DNA of 64,000 nt from Chryseobacterium gilvum (GCF_025628965.1 NZ_JAOTEN010000001.1:682001-746000), one strand, 5' to 3'. Shown: positions 54,009 to 62,936, counted from the stretch's first letter. Notes: a model not told the origin generated them from the letters alone. Numbers and translations are program-made.

Positions 54009-54494
54009 ACATCGAAGATTATTTTTTAGCAATTAAAAATGTTGTTAATTCCTGATATTTAAATACTTATTCATTATGAAGAATAAATTTCTAATATTTA
54101 ACCGAAATTACAAATAATTTCGCATTTAATCGCCATAAATTATGCTTCTTCACGAAACACAAAAGTATATTTAGGTTGAAGCCGTTGAATTTTTTATAAA
54201 GCTACCTAGAATTGGCAGGAAAAATCTTCTTGCGTGTCAGCAATTCTAATAAAAATTGAGGGTATACGTTTATTGCAGCGAATTTCTTTTTCAATTTATT
54301 AGTATTGTCATTGTCACTATTTAATACTAATTGAATAAGATCACTTGAAGATTCGCATTATTATTATGCAAACCCTCTTCTTTTTAAATTTTCAACCCTC
54401 TTTTTTTTACAATCTCTGTAAATTGACAGGCTTGAGATGTTTTTTTAGTAATAATGTAAAACCAAAATTAGGTAGAAAGCAAGATAATTTTATC
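54009..54494. other. Non-coding gap
   Basis: 486 bases of AT-rich DNA between the kinase start and the monooxygenase stop. I see no gene, hairpin or repeat here. It probably holds the kinase promoter. Confidence 0.5.
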
Positions 54495-55655
54495 TTACTG
54501 TCCACTGAAGAAATTAGACATGGTTGACAAAGCATCAACATGGTGCATGATGTTCCCATTATCCAACGATTCCTGTGCGATGACAGAAGCTCTTTTCCGC
54601 ATTGCTGTTTCATATGATACCAAGGCGTTGTATATTGAAGCATGCTTTACGTCTGTCAGAATTTCACTGAGTTCCAGTGCATCCAACATTGCCATATTGA
54701 CTCCTTCTCCGGCAAAGGGCGGCATAAGATGTGCTGCATCACCGATTATGGTTGCATTTGGTAATGTTTCCCAAGTCTGATTTAAAGGCATGCAATTAAT
54801 CGGTCTTGGGATAAAAGGTGTGGTGGTATTTTCAAACAATTGATTCCAGATGGGGCTCCATTCCGCATAGTGTTTTTTAAACCAATCTAATATTTGAGAC
54901 GTATCTGAAAAATCCAGACCGCTTTTTGAAACCCAATGTTCTTCTGCTTTAAAACTTGCATAGAACCCGATGACTCCGTCTGCCTTTTGCCCCATCAAAA
55001 TATTCTTTTCATTCCCAAAAGCCATTAATTTACCGCCACGAAGGATCTGGGTAATTTCCGGCACTCGTTTTTCAGCGTCATAGATATTGCCTTCGAGCAT
55101 GGTAATACCGGAATAAAATGCTTCAATATCGGTAATGTAAGGTCTGATTTTTGAATTTGCTCCATCAGCACCGATTACGATATCTGCATATGCCTTCATA
55201 CCATTTTTAAAATGAAGCAGCCAGCCATCATGATGTTTTTCCATTGATAAAAAGTGACTGTTCCAGACGAGATTTTCGGGCTGTATTGATGCTAATAAGA
55301 TTTTACGTAATACACCCCTGTCTATTTCCGGCCGGAAATGCTCATGCCCAAAATCTTCCTCTTTATATATTTCGTGATCACTGAAAACGATTTCCGCTTT
55401 TTCGTTGGTAATTGTTGTTCTGTCAGCGCCTTCCATATAATGGTTTTTAAATTCGCCCAGCAATTCTGCTTTTCTTATTGCTGCCAATCCGGAATTTTCA
55501 TGTAAATCAAGAGGCGAACCCTGTACTCGCGCACTTCGGTCGACATCTCTTTCATACACTTTTACATTCACACCTTTCAGCTGTAACAGTCTGGCCAATG
55601 TCAGTCCACCGGGGCCACCTCCGATAATTGCAATCTGTTTATTTTGTAACATCAT
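54495..55655 (-). CDS. TetX-like FAD-dependent monooxygenase
   Basis: The protein (386 residues from ATG at 55655) is a class A flavin monooxygenase. The Rossmann motif IAIIGGGPGGLTLARLLQ opens it, VYERD and PLDLHENSG follow, and the FAD tail GDAAHLMPPFAGEGVN is present with the DG pair in GADGAN. These blocks match the TetX tetracycline-inactivating family, though related enzymes act on other compounds, so resistance is not proven. An upstream in-frame codon is TTG at 55676 and is less likely. It is preceded on the same strand by an AraC regulator, about 23 bases away, so it is likely controlled by it. Confidence 0.85.
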   Translation of the reverse strand: MMLQNKQIAIIGGGPGGLTLARLLQLKGVNVKVYERDVDRSARVQGSPLDLHENSGLAAIRKAELLGEFKNHYMEGADRTTITNEKAEIVFSDHEIYKEEDFGHEHFRPEIDRGVLRKILLASIQPENLVWNSHFLSMEKHHDGWLLHFKNGMKAYADIVIGADGANSKIRPYITDIEAFYSGITMLEGNIYDAEKRVPEITQILRGGKLMAFGNEKNILMGQKADGVIGFYASFKAEEHWVSKSGLDFSDTSQILDWFKKHYAEWSPIWNQLFENTTTPFIPRPINCMPLNQTWETLPNATIIGDAAHLMPPFAGEGVNMAMLDALELSEILTDVKHASIYNALVSYETAMRKRASVIAQESLDNGNIMHHVDALSTMSNFFSGQ

Positions 55656-55678
55656 AATTTTATATTTAGAGCACAAAA

Positions 55679-56428
55679 TTACTTTTGATCATAGACTAAA
55701 AATTGTAAAAAACGGTCATTTTCATTTTTATGAAGCTCTTTGGGAGACACTCCTGAAAGTTGCTTGATTTCTTTGATAAAATGAGACTGGTCTGTAAAAT
55801 TAAGCTGTGGATAGAGGTTTCCATCCTTTATCTGAGACAGGGAAGCCTGGAAGCGAAGAATCTTGCAGTATGCCTTTAAAGACAACCCGAATTGCTGGTT
55901 AAAATACCGGTTGATCTGACGTTGGCTCCATGCAATCTTTTCAGAAAGTTCAGCTATTGCAATTTCACCATGGGAAGCAAAGATCTTTTCAAATAACTGA
56001 CGCTTGCGTTCATCTATAGTTTCGGGTAATAATGAAGTGATTTTTCTTTTTATTTTATCGCAAAACCTGTCAAAATGATCAATATCTTCCGTGGTGACTT
56101 CCCAAAAGTGATCAGGCATCAATTTGCCATTATTAATAATATCTGCAACCGAACAGCCCAGAATGTATTCTATAGCTAAAGGATTAAAACTGACCGAACA
56201 AAAATCAGTGACGTCCTGGTTCGGAAATTTAGGCTTGGTTTCAAGACCCAGTAAAACAACATTTACTGTAAGATCTTTCGTTTTTGAAAAGATCAAATCA
56301 ATTTTTCCATTAGGAATAACAACTGCATGATGCTGATTGGAAAAGTTTTGCAGCGATGAAAAACAATAAACAAAGTGACTAATTGACGGATCAGGCTGAA
56401 TAAGTTTAAAGTGAAATGTATTTTTCAT
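55679..56428 (-). CDS. AraC-family transcriptional regulator
   Basis: The 249-residue protein has an N-terminal ligand domain and a C-terminal pair of helix-turn-helix motifs: IAELSEKIAWSQRQINRYFN (HTH 1) and LNFTDQSHFIKEIKQLSG (HTH 2), the AraC pattern with its typical FTDQSHF. It lies directly upstream of the TetX-like gene on the same strand, so it probably regulates that gene in response to a small molecule. The inducer is unknown. Confidence 0.88.
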   Translation of the reverse strand: MKNTFHFKLIQPDPSISHFVYCFSSLQNFSNQHHAVVIPNGKIDLIFSKTKDLTVNVVLLGLETKPKFPNQDVTDFCSVSFNPLAIEYILGCSVADIINNGKLMPDHFWEVTTEDIDHFDRFCDKIKRKITSLLPETIDERKRQLFEKIFASHGEIAIAELSEKIAWSQRQINRYFNQQFGLSLKAYCKILRFQASLSQIKDGNLYPQLNFTDQSHFIKEIKQLSGVSPKELHKNENDRFLQFLVYDQK

Positions 56429-56804
56429 GGTATAGAAAGTACAATTAAGACCGCAAATTAGTAATTGTATACAAATTATTGTAAAGATTGCATTGTCTTA
56501 TGACAATATAAATGTTAAAAATTTTGTGTCGTTGTAAATGTACTATTTAATAAGATTATATAATTAATTTCTTTAGAAAATGGTAATTGCCTGGAGTGTT
56601 TACCTTTGATTTTTACATATTGACTTTATTAGTAACTATATATCCAATTAATATAATCAGACATTTGATCAATATGAATACGTAATTGGTTTGCATTTCT
56701 ACGAGTATAATTTTTAATCAATTGCCTTCCGCAAAATCCATTCTCAAAATCATTTCGTATATGATACAAATGATTCAATAATTGTGTTTTAAAGTGAATC
56801 ACAG

Positions 56805-56822
56805 AGTCTCCTTCGGGAGACT
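56805..56822 (+). ncRNA. UUCG hairpin, possible small RNA
   Basis: AGTCTCC and GGAGACT pair over a TTCG tetraloop. It lies just upstream of an orphan terminator. An exact transcript is not defined. Confidence 0.35.
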
Positions 56823-56860
56823 TTACCTGACTGTAATTTCAATATTATATTTTTTGGTGT

Positions 56861-56893
56861 ATATCTCCGGCTACGTTGCCGGAGATATTTTTT
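56861..56893 (+). terminator. Orphan plus-strand terminator
   Basis: Eleven-base stem ATATCTCCGGC/GCCGGAGATAT (56861-56871, 56878-56888), then a T run. No gene precedes it on the plus strand. Confidence 0.78.
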
Positions 56894-57049
56894 ATATGTG
56901 TTCTTTTCTTTAAATAATTAACTTTGCACCATTCTATACTAAGCAGACATATGACCAACACTTTCTAAGGTGTTTTACAACTGTATTTACAGTTGAATTT
57001 TCCTATGTATAATACATAATTTAACAGCGCGGTTTACGCAAAACTTAGT

Positions 57050-57874
57050 ATGAAAAATAAGCAACTTATCAGTTCATCAATTGAACGTTTTTATAATAAA
57101 TCATCTGAAGAAGACAGGCTTTCAAAAGGAATGGGAATTTTCGAATTTGAGAGGATAAAATACCTGATCCAGTTACATTTAAAAGATCCATCCATTATCA
57201 TTGACATTGGAGGCGGAACGGGTAAATATTCAGAATGGTTGTCAAAATTAAAACATCAGGTATACTTGGTTGACCCCATTGATAAGCATCTTCGTATTGC
57301 TAAAGAAAGGTCTCAAAAATTAAAGAATACATTTAAAGTTATTAAAGGCGAAGCAAGAAATTTGGATTTTCCTAATGGTTTTGCAGATATTGTTATTTTG
57401 CATGGCCCTCTATATCACTTGCAAAAGGAAGAAGAAAGAATCAAGGCTATAGACGAAGCAAAAAGAGTAGTAAAGAAAGGCGGGATTATACTGGGTTTCG
57501 GAATCAATTTTACTGCTTCGACACTGGTAGGGTTATTGAATGGGCTTATTTATAGACCCACTTTTTTTGATATGTGTAAAAATGAATTATTATCAGGAAT
57601 TCATAATCCTCCTGATGATTTCCCATGGCTGTTAGCGGAAGCATTTTATCATAAGCCTTCAGAATTAAAAAACGAATTTGTAAAGTGCAATTTGAAAGTT
57701 AAAAATATGTATGCTGTCGAAGGAATGATCTGGCTGGATCATAATTATTTTGGTAATATAATTAACGAAAAAACAAAGCAGATACTCAAAGAACTTTTAT
57801 CAATTACAGAAAATGAAGAATGTTTGCTACCTTTTAGTCCTCACATGATGATCGTAGGCATCAAAGAAGATTGA
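57050..57874 (+). CDS. Class I SAM-dependent methyltransferase
   Basis: The 274-residue protein has the Rossmann methyltransferase core: IIDIGGGTGKYSEWL (SAM motif I), VYLVDPI (motif II acid) and VILHGPLYHLQK (motif IV). The C-terminal part (KPSELKNEFVKCNLKV, HNYFGN) fixes the substrate, which I cannot name. A -7 box at 56919-56926 precedes it, and terminators flank both ends. The two flanking hairpins share the core TCTCCGG/CCGGAGA. It stands alone. Confidence 0.85.
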   Translation: MKNKQLISSSIERFYNKSSEEDRLSKGMGIFEFERIKYLIQLHLKDPSIIIDIGGGTGKYSEWLSKLKHQVYLVDPIDKHLRIAKERSQKLKNTFKVIKGEARNLDFPNGFADIVILHGPLYHLQKEEERIKAIDEAKRVVKKGGIILGFGINFTASTLVGLLNGLIYRPTFFDMCKNELLSGIHNPPDDFPWLLAEAFYHKPSELKNEFVKCNLKVKNMYAVEGMIWLDHNYFGNIINEKTKQILKELLSITENEECLLPFSPHMMIVGIKED

Positions 57875-57886
57875 TTTAATAAAAAG

Positions 57887-57917
57887 AGGATTGTAATTTA
57901 TTTGCAATCCTTTTTTT
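57887..57917 (+). terminator. Terminator of the methyltransferase gene
   Basis: AGGATTG (57887-57893) pairs with CAATCCT (57905-57911), extended by wobble pairs, then seven T. Confidence 0.7.
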
Positions 57918-57967
57918 AACTGCTATGATTCAAAGTTTTAGATTGTTAAAAACTTTTCGCGAATTTT

Positions 57968-57998
57968 AAAAAAATATCTCCGGTACTAATACCGGAGA
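57968..57998 (-). terminator. Orphan minus-strand terminator
   Basis: TCTCCGGTA (57977-57985) pairs with TACCGGAGA (57990-57998) over CTAA; an A run on the plus strand (57968-57974) becomes a T run on the minus strand. No minus-strand gene is seen between it and tRNA-Ser copy 2; 57999-58377 is otherwise empty. Confidence 0.65.
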
Positions 57999-58354
57999 CA
58001 TAACCAAAAAGTTTCTCGAATGAGAACTATAATCCTTTAGAACACATCTAATCTGGATCTTTATCTATATACGAGATAAATCGGGATATGGTTTTTAATA
58101 CTTTAAAAAAAATTAAATATTTTTAAAACAGCCCGTTTATTTATTTAAAAATCAGGTCATTGAAAATACTATCAACCTGCATTCCAACAAAACTTGATGA
58201 TGATCATATCTGATTTCCAGCTTATTCATGCGTTCTATACCAATATAACTATTGTCATTTAAAAACATTGTTAAGGCAGGACTTCGTCATCGGATTTTTA
58301 ATTTGGAAATGCTGTTTTCCTTTTAAACTTTCTAATTTAAAATTTCAATTATTA

Positions 58355-58385
58355 TTTGCCGGAATAAAAAAACATCTTATATTTG
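58355..58385 (+). promoter_or_regulatory. Promoter of tRNA-Ser copy 2
   Basis: TTTG at 58355-58358, 19 bases, TATATTTG at 58378-58385; same layout as copy 1. Confidence 0.78.
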
Positions 58386-58419
58386 CACCACCAAAAATGA
58401 CGATCATATCGGAGTTTTG

Positions 58420-58504
58420 GGAGAGATGGCAGAGTGGTCGATTGCGATAGTCTTGAAAACTATTGACTGTAACAGGTCCGGGGGTTCGAATCCCTCTCTC
58501 TCCG
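58420..58504 (+). tRNA. tRNA-Ser(UGA), copy 2
   Basis: The same 85-base tRNA as at 25936-26020 (anticodon TGA, acceptor GGAGAGA with TCTCTCC). Leader (ATGACGAT.ATATCGGA) and terminator are shared too, with a few differences. Confidence 0.95.
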
Positions 58505-58530
58505 CTGGTAGAAATACTAAAAATAAGCTA

Positions 58531-58566
58531 AAACGCTGTAAACATCAATGTTTACAGCGTTTTTTT
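58531..58566 (+). terminator. Terminator of tRNA-Ser copy 2
   Basis: Fifteen-base stem (58531-58545 with 58548-58562), T run to 58566. Differs from copy 1 only in the loop and flanks. Confidence 0.88.
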
Positions 58567-58771
58567 GCGTTGGTATTAAAAATCAAAATAGGTCACGATA
58601 TATATATATTACCTATTTTGTGATCTATCTGAAACTTAATGATCAGATTAGACATTGCACCTTTAGGATTCAGGAAATGATTTTAAAAATTTTTAGGCTA
58701 CAAGAAAATACTTTTTGGATACAACAGCAAAGAAACGAAATCTGAACTTTGCTGTATTAAATTTTATCAAA

Positions 58772-59671
58772 ATGAAAGTATTTGTTACAGGCGCTACAGG
58801 TTTTGTAGGAACTGCCGTAGTACAGGAATTATTAGCCAATGGGCACCAGGTTTTGGGATTGGCCCGTTCGGAAGAATCAGTAAACAAATTAATTGCGGCC
58901 GGAGCAAAAGCACACCGCGGCGATCTAAATGATTTTGAAAGTTTGAAATCGGGAGCTATCGCTTCAGATGCAGTGATTCACTTGGGATTTGTACACGATT
59001 TTACAAGATTTGAGGAGATGTGCATACTTGACGGAAAAGTTATTGAATCGATAGGCGAAGCTTTAGTGGGGACGGAAAAACCTTTTCTCATCACATCAGG
59101 AACTGCACTTTTTTCTAAAGACGGACTTACCATAGAAACAGACCGCTCAGTAAATCCACATCCCAGAATTGCCACCGAAAATGCAGCCGATGCCGTCGCC
59201 GCAAAAGGCGTAAAAGTGGCAGTTGTGAGATTATCACCATCAGTTCATGGAAAAGGTGACATCATTGGTTTTGTCCCCACACTAATAAGAATTGCAAAAG
59301 AAAAAGGAAAATCTGCAGTAATCAATGATGGTAATAATTTCTGGCCGGCAGTTCATAAATTAGATGCCGCAAAATTATACCGGTTGGCTTTAGAAAAACC
59401 ATTTGAAAGCGGTACAAGATATCACGCCGCTGGAGAGCAGGGAATTCCGTTTAAAGATATTGCTGCATTCATTGCTGAAAGATTACAGGTTCCTTTGGTT
59501 TCTATTACAAATGATGAAGCAGCAGACCATTTTGGCTGGTTTGCCCATTTTGCTAAACTTAGCAATTTGACTTCAAGTGAAGAAACCAAAAAAACTTTAG
59601 GTTGGGAACCACAACATCCAACTTTAATGGAAGATTTAAAAAGCGATGTTTATTTCTCTGAAATACAATAA
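58772..59671 (+). CDS. NAD-dependent epimerase/dehydratase-like SDR
   Basis: The start at 58772 (MKVFVTGATGFVG) gives the Rossmann TGxxGxxG motif near residue 7-13; upstream codons are not family-like. The 299-residue protein is an extended short-chain reductase. Later blocks include VIHLGFVHDFTRF, LITSGTALF and VVRLSPSVHGKG. The usual catalytic YxxxK is not obvious (the region shows VNPHPRIATENAA instead), which suggests a changed active site or a non-redox role. An AraC regulator follows 43 bases later on the same strand. Confidence 0.85.
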   Translation: MKVFVTGATGFVGTAVVQELLANGHQVLGLARSEESVNKLIAAGAKAHRGDLNDFESLKSGAIASDAVIHLGFVHDFTRFEEMCILDGKVIESIGEALVGTEKPFLITSGTALFSKDGLTIETDRSVNPHPRIATENAADAVAAKGVKVAVVRLSPSVHGKGDIIGFVPTLIRIAKEKGKSAVINDGNNFWPAVHKLDAAKLYRLALEKPFESGTRYHAAGEQGIPFKDIAAFIAERLQVPLVSITNDEAADHFGWFAHFAKLSNLTSSEETKKTLGWEPQHPTLMEDLKSDVYFSEIQ

Positions 59672-59714
59672 TCTGTATTTTTGTATTCACTACATTTGAT
59701 TAAATCCTAAAACA

Positions 59715-60629
59715 ATGTCTGACTCGCTGATAAGAATAAAAACCATTTCTCAGTTTCACACCTTGCGTGGTTTGCCAAAGCCAAAACATCCGCTCATCAG
59801 TGTGATTAATTTTGATGATATGGCGCCCGCTTTGGAAAGCGGAAAGCAAAGTTTAATGTTTGATTTTTATATGATTTCTGTCAAACGGGATATGAATCAT
59901 AAATACCGATATGGGCAACAGGATTATGATTTTGATGAAGGCGTTATGTTTTGTATGGCACCTCATCAGATTCTGAGTGTTATACGGGAAGAACAAGGGA
60001 AAGATCCTTCCGGATGGATGATGATGATTCATCCGGATTTTCTTTGGAACACACCATTGGCAAGCGCAATCAAGAAATACGAATTCTTTGATTATTCGGT
60101 CAACGAAGCTTTATTTCTATCTGAAGATGAAGAAACAAAAATCCAGCAAGTCACTGAAAACATCAAGCAGGAATATCAGACCAGTATTGACAAATTCAGC
60201 CAGAATATAATTATTTCTCAACTGGAAACTCTTTTGAATTATTCCGAAAGATTTTATCAGAGACAGTTTATTACGCGTCACAAAGCGCATCATCAATTTT
60301 TAGAACGGTTGGAAATTTTGCTTAATGATTATTTTGAAAAAGATGATTTTAAAGCAAAAGGTTTACCAAGTGTTCAATATCTTTCTGATGAATTAAATAT
60401 GTCGCCGCTATATATGCGAAGTCTCCTGAAAACGCTGACCGGACAAACTACACAGCAATATATTCACGAAAAGCTGATTGAAAAAGCCAAAGAAAGGCTT
60501 TCCACAACAGAACTTTCTGTAAGTGAAATTGCGTATGAATTGGGGTTTGAACATTCTCAGTCTTTTAGTAAATTATTTAAAGCTAAAACGGATATATCAC
60601 CCTTGGAATTCAGAAAGTCATTTAACTGA
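59715..60629 (+). CDS. AraC-family transcriptional regulator
   Basis: The 304-residue protein has an N-terminal cupin-like sensor (residues about 1-170) and a C-terminal AraC domain: VQYLSDELNMSPLYMRSLLK (HTH 1) and VSEIAYELGFEHSQSFSKLF (HTH 2), ending LEFRKSFN. It lies behind the SDR gene, on the same strand, and may control that gene. The effector is unknown. Confidence 0.9.
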   Translation: MSDSLIRIKTISQFHTLRGLPKPKHPLISVINFDDMAPALESGKQSLMFDFYMISVKRDMNHKYRYGQQDYDFDEGVMFCMAPHQILSVIREEQGKDPSGWMMMIHPDFLWNTPLASAIKKYEFFDYSVNEALFLSEDEETKIQQVTENIKQEYQTSIDKFSQNIIISQLETLLNYSERFYQRQFITRHKAHHQFLERLEILLNDYFEKDDFKAKGLPSVQYLSDELNMSPLYMRSLLKTLTGQTTQQYIHEKLIEKAKERLSTTELSVSEIAYELGFEHSQSFSKLFKAKTDISPLEFRKSFN

Positions 60630-60802
60630 AATATTCAAAAGTATTGTAAAATCTTCCTAATTCAAAAAGTTCATTGATGTTCACTTTATTTTATACGTAA
60701 AAATACTGTAGCCCTCAATTGGCGATTTATACTCTAAAAAACATACTTCCTTCTTTGTTCCTTTGAAATATCAAAAACCAATAACCATTAAACAAATTTA
60801 GT

Positions 60803-61210
60803 ATGCAAGAAACAAATGTAAATGCCAATTCAGCAGGTCAGGTTCAATTAGGAGGAGGCGCTCAGTTTTGGGTGTATATTTCCCCTCAGAATGATACTGT
60901 TAAAATGATCACCACATGGAGGGTGACTTTTTCGCAGGGAAATTTTATGGATTCTATTTCAAGTGAAAATCCAACCAAGCAAATTAAAACACCGAATCTA
61001 TCGGGTATTTTTGATATTAAAGTAGAAATGCTAAGCGGATCTACCGGTACGTGGCGGGAAATTCCTCCACAGCAGGGAAGCAAAAACCAGATCGGTTGCA
61101 ACTCCAACTGCGCTTCGATGGTGGGAATTGTTGCTGACAGCACAAGTCCTGCTCCGGGAGCGATCAATGCTCACTTCTGGACTACTTGGGATGCCATGTG
61201 TAAAGCTTAA
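60803..61210 (+). CDS. Unknown 135-residue Cys-containing protein
   Basis: The protein has no signal peptide and begins MQETNVNANSAGQVQLGGG. Its middle is strand-rich (AQFWVYISPQNDTVKMITTW, DIKVEMLSGSTGTWREIPP) and the end has three cysteines (IGCNSNCASM, DAMCKA). I do not recognise a family. A strong terminator follows, so it is a single-gene unit. Possibilities include a small beta-sandwich binding protein or a secreted peptide exported by another route; none is shown. Confidence 0.65.
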   Translation: MQETNVNANSAGQVQLGGGAQFWVYISPQNDTVKMITTWRVTFSQGNFMDSISSENPTKQIKTPNLSGIFDIKVEMLSGSTGTWREIPPQQGSKNQIGCNSNCASMVGIVADSTSPAPGAINAHFWTTWDAMCKA

Positions 61211-61222
61211 AAAAACGCACAG

Positions 61223-61253
61223 CCTCTTTAATCTGATTAAAGAGGTTTTTTTT
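61223..61253 (+). terminator. Terminator of the 135-residue protein gene
   Basis: CCTCTTTAAT (61223-61232) pairs with ATTAAAGAGG (61236-61245) over CTG, then eight T. Confidence 0.88.
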
Positions 61254-61331
61254 ATGCTTACACAATTGTAAGTTGTAATTTGGTTCAGGGCAATAATCTA
61301 AATTTTATATCATGAAAAAACTCTTGTTCTC

Positions 61332-61736
61332 ATGCTTACTTTAATCTCAGGCAGATTAAAAATGCAAACAAATCTGACCGCAGAGTATAAAATTTCCGAA
61401 TATTTTAAAATAAATATTTTTAATAAGAATAATCGGTATATTTGGCTGTATGACGGAGAGTCTTACAGGATGAATTTTCCAAGATCAATTACGGGTCTTG
61501 AAAACATAACCGAAAAATCTGAATATATTGCAGGCTTATTCGACATTCATGAGCCTACCTCAATTAACAACATTATTCCGGCCTTTTATAAAGATGAAAA
61601 AGATTTTAGAAAAATGCATCAGCTCATTATGAAAGGAAAAATGGGGATATTCACAGGATATATCATAGGAAATAAGAGAATGCAGATCTCATGCTCGCAA
61701 TACGGGTTTTTTCTTACCATAACCCATCGATACTGA
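61332..61736 (+). CDS. Unknown protein with a likely frameshifted signal peptide
   Basis: The open frame (134 residues) begins MLTLISGRLKMQ. An ATG at 61312 with an A6 run at 61315-61320 lies 20 bases upstream in another frame; with one more A it would read MKKTLVLMLTLISG, an ideal signal peptide that joins the main frame. As written, the product lacks it. The rest (NNRYIWLYDGESYRMNFPR, then IGNKRMQISCSQYG) matches no family I know. It stands behind the terminator of the 135-residue protein gene. Confidence 0.55.
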   Translation: MLTLISGRLKMQTNLTAEYKISEYFKINIFNKNNRYIWLYDGESYRMNFPRSITGLENITEKSEYIAGLFDIHEPTSINNIIPAFYKDEKDFRKMHQLIMKGKMGIFTGYIIGNKRMQISCSQYGFFLTITHRY

Positions 61737-61884
61737 TCCCTTAAATCTCATAATTATAAAAAAAATTGCAAATCCTTTCATACATGCGGGCTTATAAAAG
61801 ACGCAGCTATATTGCGGCTATTGTATAAAAATATATATTTGAGATTTTAAAATTGCCGGACTGAGTTTGAATGTCGTTTATAAT

Positions 61885-62124
61885 TTATATTTTAGTATTG
61901 TTCTCTGCAGAATCCTGGAAAAGATCAATAGTAATCACGCTGTTCTTAAGCATTTCAGAAGGGAAAATGGTCGTTGATCCGTCTGCGTTTTTACTTATAA
62001 AACTTTTTTTCTTCCCCTTAATACACTCATTAATCCTCTGATGAACATCTTCAAATTTATCTGAAGGAATTTCTAAAGTATGCGCACCGGAAGCATGATA
62101 AATAACAATTTTTCGATTTCTCAT
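61885..62124 (-). CDS. Small hypothetical protein (79 residues)
   Basis: The 79-residue protein (MRNRKIVIYHASGAHTLEIP, then LKNSVITIDLFQ) has no signal or membrane segment, and a mostly strand-rich pattern with one helix around FEDVHQRINECIKGK. It lies alone on the minus strand between plus-strand genes. I do not recognise a family, and its small size makes the call moderate. Confidence 0.55.
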   Translation of the reverse strand: MRNRKIVIYHASGAHTLEIPSDKFEDVHQRINECIKGKKKSFISKNADGSTTIFPSEMLKNSVITIDLFQDSAENNTKI

Positions 62125-62282
62125 ATGATATGATTTAGCTGTCAGATCATACTACTATAATGCCAAATTTTTTAATTTTTTATTTAAAATGTGATTTGCT
62201 AAAACTTTGGCAGAAAAATTGTTAACAATACGTGTGTGCATTAATATATTGCAATTTATCTATACCAACTTAAATAATTATT

Positions 62283-62906
62283 ATGAAAAATTCAATTTTA
62301 ACCATTTTTGCCGTAGCTGCATTAATGGCATGTAAAAAACACGAGACCACGGCTGTTGATCAATCTGCAGACAGCCAGCAAGTAGCGACACCGTCTGAAC
62401 CGGCAATGGATTCTCCAAGAATGGTAGGCGATTCAGCGACCACACCAAATGCTTCTGCAAGAACAGCTTCTCTCAGCGATCAGGATAAAAAGTTTGCAGA
62501 TGCTGCTGCCAAAGGCGGAATGATGGAGGTAATGATGGGTAAACTTGCGGCAACCAATGCTTCCAGTGCGACAGTAAAATCATTGGGAACAATGATGGTA
62601 AATGATCACAGCAAAGCCAATGATGAACTGAAAAAATGGGCGACTGCTGTAAATTATACGTTGCCAACCGCTTTAGATGCTGAAAAGCAAAAAAAATATG
62701 ATGATCTGAAAGCAAAAAAAGGAGCAGAATTTGACCGTATGTATACCGATCTTATGGTAAGTGATCATCAGAAAGATGTTGCAGAATTCAAAAAAGAAGC
62801 TTCTTCCGGCACAGAATCTTCTTTGAAATCTTTCGCAGGTAAAACAGTTCCTACTCTTGAGCATCACCTTATGGAATCTGAAAAAGCGAAAGCAGCTGTG
62901 AAATAA
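62283..62906 (+). CDS. DUF4142 lipoprotein
   Basis: The 207-residue protein has a lipoprotein signal (AVAALMACKK, Cys17). A polar Ser/Thr/Pro linker follows, then the DUF4142 four-helix domain: KFADAAAKGGMMEVMMGKLA, LGTMMVNDHSKANDELKKWA and DLMVSDHQKDVAEFKKEA. The His-Asp-rich helices resemble ferritin-like bundles but lack a clear metal site. DUF4142 is common in periplasmic proteins of Bacteroidota and Proteobacteria; the role is unknown. A perfect terminator follows. Confidence 0.9.
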   Translation: MKNSILTIFAVAALMACKKHETTAVDQSADSQQVATPSEPAMDSPRMVGDSATTPNASARTASLSDQDKKFADAAAKGGMMEVMMGKLAATNASSATVKSLGTMMVNDHSKANDELKKWATAVNYTLPTALDAEKQKKYDDLKAKKGAEFDRMYTDLMVSDHQKDVAEFKKEASSGTESSLKSFAGKTVPTLEHHLMESEKAKAAVK

Positions 62907-62936
62907 TTCTCTACAGAAATATAATAACACACGGAT

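Larger units (their letters stand above)
56429..57049. other. 621-base gap with hairpins and a promoter but no gene
   Basis: The gap holds a UUCG hairpin (56805-56822), a plus-strand terminator (56861-56893), a -7 box TAACTTTG (56919-56926) probably serving the methyltransferase, and small palindromes near 56956-57020 (for example TATGTATAATACATA). No reading frame of note. A short untranslated RNA ending at the terminator is possible. Confidence 0.55.

Noticed and set aside
26021..58419. Integrative element between the tRNA copies
   Set aside because: No integrase, relaxase, conjugation or phage gene was found, so an active mobile element is not supported.
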